A DNA stretch of 64,000 nucleotides from Haliclystus octoradiatus (Eukaryota; Cnidaria; Staurozoa; Stauromedusae; Haliclystidae): NCBI GenBank assembly GCA_916610825.1, contig OU744446.1:30208445-30272444 (forward strand). The letters are read 5' to 3'. This document shows, piece by piece, positions 1 to 11,400 of the stretch. The position numbers were made by a program, and so were the translations under genes. A model generated the notes under the pieces. It saw nothing but the letters and a program-made list of their open reading frames with translations. It searched no databases and had not been told where the DNA came from. Positions within the stretch are counted from its first letter, which is position 1, and every line of letters begins with the position of its first letter.

Positions 1-227
1 ACCCGAGAAATCCCACATGTGATTCAGTTTTCAGTATCATTTCATGTTTTTATTTCATCTTTCATCAAATTGCTTATATCCATATTCTTTGTCCTTAACT
101 TTGTCCGTATTCAAAAATGATTTTAATGAAGATTAGACTATGAAGAAATAAAAAAGTGTGCAGTTTCATCTAACCATTCTGCTTTAATGATAAAGTTAAA
201 TTTTATCTTAAAGTCTACTTTCTTAAT

Positions 228-467
228 ATGTTCCCAATTGATCATTCTCAAGGAATTTTATTTAAGGCAAAAATTGACCCACGGCCTATGCGATCGGTCT
301 CCGAATATGGTGCTCGCTGGCTGCACTCTATTTGTGGCTTTAAGAATGGCATCTATTTTTCAACTTTGAGACCGCACCTCATTTCGATCAGCAAGATGAA
401 TAGGGATGACAGATTCGGTACAGCTTCAATGGGTACAGATCATGAACAGCTGTGCCGCAATTCATAA
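228..467 (+). pseudogene. Possible relic of a transposon-type ORF, 5' part
   Basis: Short open stretch with a protein-like composition, including the fragment DPRPMRSVSEYGARWLHS. It lies in the same direction as the better supported relic at 1216-1512. I do not recognise a domain. It could be the upstream part of the same decayed mobile-element gene, but no start, splice site or frame continuity is visible. Low confidence. Confidence 0.25.
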
Positions 468-1215
468 TGCCATGACCACGTAAACTGAATATGTTACGAG
501 CGAACATGAGCATGTTGAATTTGAGAAGGTTCCGTGATCTGAAAAACCGGACTTTTGTACAAGATTGGCTACGGCATAAATTGCAACGATGCAGAAAAAT
601 TGGAGAAAGTAGCCTATTCAAAGAAGTTTGAATAAAGTTTAGCAGAAGCTTCAATAAGACGCCGTACCCAAGTCAAGTCACGGGAATGTTTACGTCCAGG
701 CTAACCGTGCTTGTTCAAAGACAAGAGAACATGATTTCATGCTTCAAACATGAACTGGTGGACAATACCAACTTTTTTATTCAAGAATGACATAATGAGA
801 ATGTTGGATAAATCTGATTTAAGAAAATTCATTGTTAAGCATGTGGAAAAATCTAATGTGCCATTAAGCGTTACGTGGTCGATGGAGGGCGCTAATACAT
901 CACGTAGTGTGGATAAAACATTTAAAATACTCAGATATCATACAGCAGTAGGCTAGCCTACATATCATATATAACCAAGAGGATGGTTGTTGCTGTGTAT
1001 TTTACAAAAGACGAAGAACACAAGCGGAAATTTAGCAAGATTTTGACAAATGTAAACGCTTATGAATCATTAATTGTCTATATAGTAATCAGTAGACCTA
1101 CGTCTTTCTATCAAACTCTTACAAATGACCTAACACTTTGATAATGTATAGCATCAAATGCTCTTCAACTCACAAGGCATTGGAATAAAGTAATTATAAT
1201 TGCTGGGAAAATATC

Positions 1216-1512
1216 ATGGAAGACATTTTCATTACAGCTAAAGCAAGAATGAAGCTAGCTAACAATCTGGTTTGTGTCAAAGCAATGCATGTCGAGCTTG
1301 AGGACTTGATATCTAAGAGAATCCTGTTTGTTCATGCATCGAGTGGCTGCGACACAACATCAGCAACATTCAGACATCGGAAGACAAAGCTGTTAAAAAA
1401 GATTTGGGCATTAGATGGAATCCAGAGATTGGGACAAATCATAAATGATTCAGATTCAAGTAAAGAAGCCATGGGCAATACAGGCATTGATCTATTTGTT
1501 AGGTACACCTGA
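1216..1512 (+). pseudogene. Relic of a mobile-element ORF with an HA-x-GCDTTS motif
   Basis: The reading frame contains ILFVHASSGCDTTSATF. The HAxxGCDTTS signature recurs in uncharacterised proteins of repetitive animal elements. The frame stops after 98 codons, before the body of such proteins, and an upstream fragment at 750-956 is in another frame. No terminal repeats are visible. The function is unknown; the repetitive-element origin is inferred from the motif. Confidence 0.4.
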
Positions 1513-1560
1513 AATAATTTATCCAACTTTAAGTTCGAGGGCAAAGAATGCAAACAGCTA

Positions 1561-4016
1561 TAACTTTAGCCTCATTCAATAACAACACTCGTATCTACGC
1601 AGGCAAGAACAATATTATGAGTAGAAGAAGACGTTACATTGTACTAATAAATGTACTTTCTATCAATCTAAGGTGATTAGATAGTTTGATATAACACATC
1701 AAAAATTGGTATATATATATCGACTTTCTTAGTCCGATATAGCTATTTTTGAAATGGCGTTTATAATGAAAACATAGAAAACGAGCATAGTATCCAATAT
1801 TATTGGTCGCAGAGGATAGAAGACGTTATAATAAATTGATAAATGTACTTTTCATCACTATAGTATGATTAGGTATCGTCATATATACCATCAAATAAGC
1901 AACCTTTTTTATCATCTAAAAACCGCTCCGTTTTGAGCTTTTTTGCGCAACTTTAAAATAAAACGCCGATTTGCGATCCTTCAATGATTTTTGCTATTAA
2001 ACTTTTTTATTTTGCCGCTTTTTTTCGGTATCAAACTTTTTGGTATTAAACCTTTTCCTTGCGCGGCTTTTTTTTCGGCATTAAACTTTTTGGTATAAAA
2101 CTTTTCGGTATAAACGCTATTTGCGGAATAGAATATTTTATTTGCAGATATCACGTACTGGTTATACAGGTCCGAGTCCTGGTAGCGTTGTTTGATAAAA
2201 TTTTATCAAAATTTGTCATTTGAACATGTTAAAAAGAATAAATATTTGTTGCCATGACAACTGATAATCGATATGTGTTGTCATGACTAGGCTACAATCA
2301 TCTGATGGCATGCAATAGGGAGGTTTAGATTTTTTGATGAGTCTGTCAACTCAATATACTATTCACATTGGAATTGATTTGAAAGATGAGTATCAACAAA
2401 GTATGTTTATGGATAAAAAGCTTGACAAATTGCGAAAAATTAAAATGCTTTAAAATTATCGCAAGCTATCAAACTACCAAGCCTACCAGAAGTACTATGG
2501 AATTAGACAGATACTAAAGTATATTTTGTTTGCTGGTTGTTTATTAAAAGATCAGAACACTTATGCTTCAAAGGTATATTTTATTTTATATGACTTGCAT
2601 GTCTTTAATACATTTTTTGATATCCTGAATAATTGTTCATAAATTTTCTTGAATCATTTATGAAATAAAAATGTGTTTTTAATTTCATTATGTTGATCAG
2701 CGATAAGAATAAGACACCGTATTTTGCTACAGTTTCGATTTATCCTAAAATCATCTTCAGGAAGTCAGGAGAGCATTTAAATTAATTTAATTTAAGTTAA
2801 TTCCAAGTATATTACTTAGGTAAGGTACCACAATTAAATGTTTATTTTCATGTTTTTGCGGTGTCTTTTTTCTGAAAATCGATGCTCAAATAAAAAATGT
2901 TGTTTATTCTGTTTGGCGAGTTTTCTAAACGTTCCATCAAATGTATCACAAATACAACTCAGCTGCAGGCTACATAATATATAACTTGTGAAAGATCTCG
3001 TCTCGTCAAAATATTTAAACCTTCTTTAATATCATGCCTTAATATAAGTCTAGGTAAGAGCAAATTCAAAAGAGAATTGATGTTTTTATGATGTTTTTAT
3101 GGTCAAATCTCAACAATTTCAATTCAGAAGAAAATTTTGAAATGCCTTTATGATTCCAGAAGGCTGAATCTTTTGGCAGACCCTGTTTGTGTGGAACCAA
3201 AAAGTATTATCTATTTCAGAAGAGTAACAAACTGTTTCTCAGCTAATCAAAACAAAGAAAGTAATCAGTAAAATTTACAAGGCATCAACTGAAAAGTAGG
3301 CTAATCTGTTAGCCTAGGCTATCGTTACCAAAATAGTACTGATTAGCAGATAAATTACTTCTTCCAAAAAACAATCAATTACAGGTCAATATTAGCCTAC
3401 TGCAAAAGTAATTAATTACAGATTTACAGTAATCAATTACTTTAGTAGAGATTAGGCTTTCCCACAGTCAAAAACCAAGAGCGAGTAAGCCAAGCCTATC
3501 AACATTAAATTATTGATAATTGATGCCAGAAAGATAATAGGCTCTATTGTGCGCAGATGTAAGGAAATACACAACAAAAAATCTGTGATTTTTAATTTAA
3601 TAGTTCAATATCTTGCATTAAACCAATTTCAAAGAACTCAATATAATATATGTACTTTCTATATATTATTTATATAAACACTATACAAAAACATTTCAAT
3701 ACTTTGAATACAACAATCATATATTGTATAAGATATTTCATCATTTAACATGTTATTTATTACTCTTATACCTATATACTAGACAATTTATAAACCCATT
3801 TCCAATTATGTAGTCTTGAAATTGATATGAACTCCCTAGATCTCCATAAAAGAAAGGCACATTGATCAATGATCAATGTAAAGTAAATTATTTTTTATCA
3901 ATTGAAGGGAAATAATTTTGTCAAGGAAGTATATATATTGGAGGCTTTATTTTGGGGTTTGTAACTTATCAACTTAAAGTTGTGACGTTGATATAAACCT
4001 CCTGTCTGCCTTATCC
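1561..4016. other. Gene-free AT-rich stretch
   Basis: No splice-bounded exon or long ORF is visible. Positions 1970-2120 hold degenerate head-to-tail copies of a unit like CGGTATTAAACTTTTTGGTA. Positions 3060-3190 hold a copy of the interspersed GATTCCAGAAGGCT repeat also found at 5.65, 42.0, 43.5 and 49.0 kb. The rest looks like ordinary intergenic DNA. Confidence 0.5.
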
Positions 4017-4341
4017 ATGTCTAAATACTTGAATAAAGAGTTTCAAGTAGCAAAAATAATCAAATTCTTGCACTATCTGAGTGATAGCCTACAGTATCAA
4101 CCTTCAAACAGATGTGCTTTAATTGCCTTAGTCTGCTTGGTTATCTTTCCCAATTTCCAAAGGAAGATTCAAAATGACTGCTTCATTGAGTATCATATTG
4201 TCTAATTTCTAAATACGTTTTCTCATAGGATTATTAATTTTAAATTCCCTTGTTATTAAAGAGCTATGATATTCGATTATCAATACACCTATTATAAGTT
4301 TGATTATTAACATATACTTCTATAGCTTGTACAGTAGCCTA

Positions 4342-5498
4342 TTATTTTTTCCATACCGCTATTTGACTTATAATTAACCATCGTTTTCTATTATGATCAT
4401 CTGTTCTTACACTAGTGATTCGTATTTGTATACATTTTATTATTCCATAATTGCTCATATCAAAGGAAATATCTGCGTTGTCAGAATAGGATATTTTTTT
4501 TGTATATTCAAGGCAATTGTTGTCGTTAGCAACCCATATTTCACCTGCATCAAGTGCATCTGCAGGATACAATGGACTTCCGCTAGCTAACGCTAACTTT
4601 TTCAAAGCTAAAGCAGTATCAAATTCAATTGTAATTGTATCTCCTGTTGAGATTTTTTTACCCCAGAAGAAACTTGGACCTTTGTAGGCTGATACTATAG
4701 GATATTTGCTAACAATTTCTTTTATAGTTGTTGTAACTTTTGCTTTTGGATTATCCATATCTTTATATTTTTTGGCAATGATTTCTCTTTTACCTGATCT
4801 TCCAGCGATATCTTCTAATCTTCTAACTTGTCCGTCTAAAGATGAAAATGCTCCTATGTGCTTAAATATTGGTGGTTTATGAATATTTAATTTGGAATTC
4901 CCATGTAAAAATATTTCATTGAATACACGGAATAGCCAATCAACAGGCATTGTCCAGAAATAAAATCGACAAAATTTAGCTAATGACAAAAGATTTTCAC
5001 CACGATATAACATACCAATAAATCCTCTAGAACCAAATTCCAGATTTGACCATTTTTCTCCTTTTATTGAAATATATTTTTTGATTGTTTTTAAATAGTT
5101 CTTCTGAGTCATGACATCGTCCTCTAGTTGTAAAAAATAAATTCCTAAATTCGATGCGTAGAAATATAAAAATGAATAATCAAGAGCTTGTTTCGATCTC
5201 CAATGTACTCGTTCAGGTTTATCGCCATACAGTGGTATCAAATTATCAAAATCTGGATAATATGTATCATCACCAACAAGAACATGAATCATGTTTCTTT
5301 TTACAGCATCTGATAGTTGCGTTTCCACTTCAATTTTTACTTTGTTGATAAAGTTTTGGTCAAGGGTAGCTATAAAAACAACAATTAATACTTCATCTTT
5401 TTCTTTTTCTGATAATCCATTAAGAAGTCCACGTAGAGTATCAATCAAGTAATACGCTTTTTTACGAGGAACAGTCGGGACACCGATAACCAAATAAG
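4342..5498 (-). CDS. MGAT4-like: MGAT4 last exon: complete catalytic and C-terminal domains
   Basis: A single 1157-nt exon starts with two bases that complete a codon split by the intron, and it follows the acceptor tttctatttttag. It opens with the family motif VIGVPTVPRKKAYYL, includes WRSKQALDYSFLYFYA and LEDDVMTQKNYL, and then a C-terminal region resembling the lectin-like part of MGAT4A/B (SFFWGKKISTGDTITIEF). It ends VWKK then TAA. The frame is intact with no stop or frameshift, so the gene is probably functional. Having the whole catalytic domain in one exon, next to five tiny stem exons, is notable. Confidence 0.9.
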
Positions 5499-8400
5499 CT
5501 AAAAATAGAAATCAGTCCATTGTTAATGTACTGCTTGAAATGTGGTAATTAACATCATTTTCTGTCCAAACCAAACGCTCTAGTATTAAACTGATTGATC
5601 CAGTTTTGATACCCTACTCGACATGCACAAATTTGGTCCTTTCCAATCGTTGTCATCTAAAAGGGTCAGACAGAAGCGGGAATCCTGAAATCCTAAATTC
5701 CAGAAGCCTATAGAGCAAATTCGTAAAAAACAAATTTATTCTTATAATTTATGTTTATATGCTAGACTTCAGCAATAAAAATTCTTAAGAGAATGCTGAT
5801 ATATTCCAGGATTCTGGATAATTCTTCTATAACATATCATGTCTACAATGTGATTCAGCATCATTCAACAGATGTAATGAATGAAGTGTTTCATCACGTA
5901 CATTACACCAAGTAAACATGTCCTAATCCCGCCAAGTTTATAACCAGCTAGTATTTTTCAACGCTTCAAATCTAGGTTACTTATAATCCAGAAATTTCAT
6001 TTTCTACATTTTGTAATTGATGACAGAAAAGTAATATGCTAACCAGCCTAGCAAACTGCTGAAACCATTGTGTTAGATGGAGTTCTTTTGTGAATGGAGT
6101 CTGATTTTGCTCAAAACCTTTGTGGACTGTGTTACTGACATTTGGAAAAAATTGTAGTCCTACTCCCTTTTAATTAATTATCCAGATTAGTTTGATAAGT
6201 TGCAAAGGCTTTATATTACAATGCATGTAATTATAGCGTATATTAATCACCTTTATCTTTTCTTTCTGTTCCAACAACCAGCCCTCTCTTTGGTTTTAGA
6301 TAATCTTTTGACTGGATCGTTTGAATTTCAAGCCATACTGTTTTCAAACAAAAATATTTATATTAAATAACATATAATAATAGACAAAGATGAGGCAAAG
6401 CCTTTTCCGTTACTCAGAGTTTCATGCGTTTAATTGCGATCTTCAGATCGTAATACTAAAATCCTTTCTGTATAACGGTAATACAGTAAAATCGGGTTAG
6501 TATTACCGCCTAAAGATCGCAATTAAATGTGTGAAACTCCAAGTAAAGGAAAAGGCTTTGCCTCATCTTTGTCTCTTATTATATAATGCTCTGTTTTACC
6601 CAACATTGAGCACTTTCACATTATATGTGTTTACTTTCACTATAATTAATTTTTTAATTTATTATTATAAAATAACATATCATAATTCCTGATCTGAACT
6701 ATGATGTTTCGTTTTCATGATTTTCGTTTTTGTAAATCTTGAATAAGGTAATTAAGTATTTCAATAGCAGCAAAGTCTGCAATTCACAGAGATCATAAGT
6801 AACAATGATCACATTAACTTGAAACCAATGATATATTTATGATCACCTAATTAGCGTGTCAGTTGGATGTCCTCTAGAAAAAACAGTTTTGTGAGTTAGT
6901 GACCATTCCTAACCAGGTCATCACTGTTAAATGACCTCGTTCTGCAGACTTTTCATGAAAAGAATTTTATCATTGACAACCTGAGAGTCACAGAGAATAG
7001 GATATCTGGCCATTTATTATAGGCATATTGGCAATGGACTTACCTATATTAAAATTATATTAGATGTTATATTTCATTAGATTTCAGAGAAGTAGCATCA
7101 AAGGAAATTTTGAAAAATTATGTAATGCTTTTTAATCAAACTTAATGATGCATAGCACAAGAATTGTGAATAACGGGGCACTATCTGCTAATTTATATGT
7201 TGCAAGAGTAATTCAGAGAAAATTTTGCCATTTTTCTTTTCCTGTCCTTGACGCTTTGGAACCGCTGAGTAGGCTACAAGGTTCTACTATGTCTTTTGTC
7301 TATATGTTTTTAAATTGAAAATTCCAGATGCATTGTCTATTGTCTGAGGTTAAGCCACAAGCAAAATATTGCTTGTAACAGTTTACTTTTTATATTTCTT
7401 TGAAAACAGAAAATGAAATGAAATACCAAAGCATGTCATGACAACGACTGACAGGCAACATTCCATTGGTTTAGAACTCAATCCTTGATAGGAACTATTT
7501 GGCCTTAAGGGGAGTTTGTCAAGAGCAAATGCGTCAGGCAGTAAAACCACACGTTAATCTGTGAGTGAACTGGCGAACTGGTCCCCACCAGACCAAGCAC
7601 TGTCAAGCTGATAATTAGAGGAACTATTAAAATATCAACATATTATTATTTAATGTTGAGGGTGGGTGAAGGGAATAATCCATTGTCATAATCATCTTTA
7701 TTTATAGAGGGTAGCAGAGTATTTTGAAATATGAATTAAGTAGAAATAAACTAGTGTACAAGAATAAATAGGGGTAACATATTTTATAAACATCCATTAA
7801 AGTTCAGGATACTTTTCTTTAGATTAGGTGCAGGTTATGCAATCTAAGATCATGCATGATGTGCGTTTTTGTAATTTTTTGTCATTCCGACCATTTTCTT
7901 GAAACTTACTGAATAATAATACAACTGACTTGTACAATATTATGAATAATGATTTATATAGAATTGAAAGATGAGGCTACAGAATAACGGTTTATATGAA
8001 TATAAATAATTTATACATATTGTAGTAATGCAGTATATGTTGGTACTTACATGGCTTTTTTAAATATTGAGGTAAAGCTGTCTGCCGCTTCTTATCGGTA
8101 GGCTGTGTATTCTTTTGTGATACTTGAATTACATTGTTAGGTGTAGTTTGAACTGGAAAATAAAGAAAGGCCAAACAAATGGTCATCAATTTGACAAAAT
8201 GACATGACTTGACAATAGACACAATAAAACATGGAGTGGTACTGCCTCTGTGAAAAAAGTTCATTGAGTTCATGAAAATACAGGTAATTTCATGTTCATG
8301 AAGTTTATCAAAATCTTAATGACATGTGCATGAAGTGAACCGTTCATGAACTAATTCAATTATTCCTGGGCTATTTATGTTTAAATCATAAGAACCACTG

Positions 8401-11400
8401 ATTAATTTAAATGTTGTTTTCTGCTATAATAATTGTCTGTCAATGTTCAAGTCAAGTTTATCTACATAACAAATATGACATGGTTCGATTGACATAAATC
8501 AAGACATGTATAATACACTATATAAATGTTGTTGTGTTTGTCTTCATATCTGTTTGTGCTTCTTGTATTCGAGATTCACTTTTTTCACATTGAGTGTACC
8601 ACCCAAGATGTTTCCACATATCGGCTACTGATTTTTGCCTGTTTTGATTCAATTAGCGATAATTTTAGTATATATTTGAATCTCATAGATCAGCCACCCA
8701 CATACAGCTGGTGGGATATAGTTGATAGAATTAATTATTATTGTTGATTAACATACAAATTTGATTGCTTAGATGAACGCATTTTGTTTTAACCATGTCA
8801 ATGATTAGAAGTTTGTTTTTGTAGTATGTCTCTCACTCATAACAATTCATATTCCCAACTCCTAGTTACCATTGTTGCTAATTTCACGTCGGTGGAGCAG
8901 GTATACTCAGAGCCATCTATTTAAAATAGATGGCTTTGGGTATTACTCAGCTAGTTGCATAAATGTATATACAGTATATAATACAGTATATATTACGATG
9001 AGCAGAGACAACGAAAGTACAAAGAAAAGTAACAAAAGAAGAAGTAAAAGATGGGACATCGGTATTTCCATTCATTAAGTATCAACCAACTTTAATGTTG
9101 CATAGATCTACAGTTCATAAGTCATATGACAGCAAGGAAAAACGAAGTCAGATAATTTACATAAATATGATAACATTAAGACATGCAATCCCCTGCAAAA
9201 AACAGTTTAGGAGTTCATGAATAGTTCATGAACGTTAAATGGCTCCAATTTTCCTGAACTGTTCATGAATAGTTCATTGAACCCTCACAGGCAGTTCATG
9301 AACAGTTCATGAAAATTTGGGGCCATTTAACGTTCATGAACTGTTCATGAACTCCTGAACTGTTTTCGCAGGGGATGTATTCAAAATCTATTGTCATTGT
9401 CAAAATTTAAACTGTCTTCTGTAACATATTTATATCTCCAATTTCAACATCAGCTTTCTTCCATTTGATCTTTGTCATAAGAAGTCTATTTTTGCTTGTT
9501 TAATCACCGAAACAATGAATTTGTGACAACCAATAGTTTTTGGAAACAATGTAGTTAATCGTCGCTAACAAGTGGATTTCTTTAGAAAGTTGGCAGATAA
9601 AAAGTGTGTTTGTCTTGCAAAACTAGGATTTGGGAAGAGGAAACATGAGTGACATCACTACCAATACCAAAACGATTATTGGTGTCAGTAGTGTATGGTA
9701 GTGATCTATGAGTGGTCAATTAAGACTGCTGATTGGGATTGTATTGAATGTATAAAAGTCACGTAGAGCTAATGCACTATTTTCGCAACAGTACCCCTAC
9801 GAAAACAGTTCAGGAGTTCATGAACTGCCTGTGAGGGTTCATGAACTGTTCATGAACTGCCTGTGAGGGTTCATGAAATTGTTCATGAACAGTTCAGGAA
9901 AATTGGAGCCATTTAACGTTCATGAACTGTTCATGAACTCCTCAACTGTTTTTCGCAGGGGTAGTATTGGCTGGTGATTGATAAATTTCAGTTGGAGGAG
10001 GCATTTGGTGATTAGATGATGAACAGTTTACTGTTAAGATGTTATACTATGATTTATGTAGCCATTTTTATTATATTTTATTTTAAAGTCTATTTTATTA
10101 ATTATCGGTACGTAGTTTAGACAAAGTTAGAATAACAACATGTGTGATTTGATGTACCTTGTGGTTTAATAGTATTATCTTTAGCTTTCCTTTGAGTGCC
10201 TGGAATGGTTACTGGAGATGAAAATATGATAATATAAAAATTAAAAGCTCCAATCCCTGGTAGTGAAATTATTGCTTGTGATTTGATAATGTTATTATTT
10301 ATTTGTTTGATTTAATCTTTAATTTAACCATAGTGTTTTGAGTTTCTTGAAATATTCTTAAGATACAAATTAGTTCCGAATGGAATGAGAGATTATATGA
10401 CCATTGTTAAATAATACAATAATTCACTTTGTCAACAAGCCTTTTGATCATACAAAAACAAACTTTCTGGCACAATGGTAACATCTTTCATTGTATTTTT
10501 GTTTTATTGTTCACTTTGACACCTACGACTCATGGTACCCACTATAGGCAGCTGGTTGTTATAGAAGGTTTGAAGTACAATTCGTATTATTCAATAAACC
10601 CACTTTATATCCTGCTGTTCTGACGGCAAACATTTTAGATATATTTTGACAAAGCCATTTGCATCATTATATTAATAAACGGTTCAGCTACTGTGTTCAG
10701 CTAATTAAATGAATGTGGATGGCAGAACGGCTTACCATTTGCGGTGATTGGTGTTATGTTTGTATCTATGGTCTTGGTAGTTGGCAGTATAATTTGGGAA
10801 GTCCCAATTATTGCTTGCTTTCTCCTCTCCTCTATGAACCCTCCTTTCCATTAACAAAAACAGGAAAAAAATTATATATGAGTATCTAAAATCTACCATT
10901 GGAAAATCCAATGAGATGCAACAATATCCATGATGTGCAAGGTGTTAATGTGCTATGGTGCAAAACAAACTGTTACCAATATATGTTTTTTTATTTTGTG
11001 GTGAAATGTTTGAAAGTAGATTTCTGTTCACATATTTATACTAAATATGAGTAGCTGAGACAATGACTCTATTCAATGTGTTTTATGTATGTCCATTAAC
11101 ATCTTAAATTATTTAATTTATATTTGATAAAGCTGTATGTATATATAGCTTCTAGCTTGTATATAATTGAAAATAAATTTGAAATATAACTGATAATCTG
11201 ATAAAAATATAGGGAACCAAAATATAATCAATGAAAACTACATGAAAATATATATATTATTTCATAACTTGAGCATTAAAGACAGGTTGCTTCTAACATG
11301 CTGGGTTAACTAAGTTCCTCCCAATGTAGACGAGCAATCATTGCTCAATGCTCATATTGACCTATAAAAACCAGCCAAATGAGCCATACAGGGTAGGCGG

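Noticed and set aside
8526-8747. 73-residue hydrophobic ORF
   Set aside because: It begins in a short repeat shared with 19150 and has no splice or homologous support.
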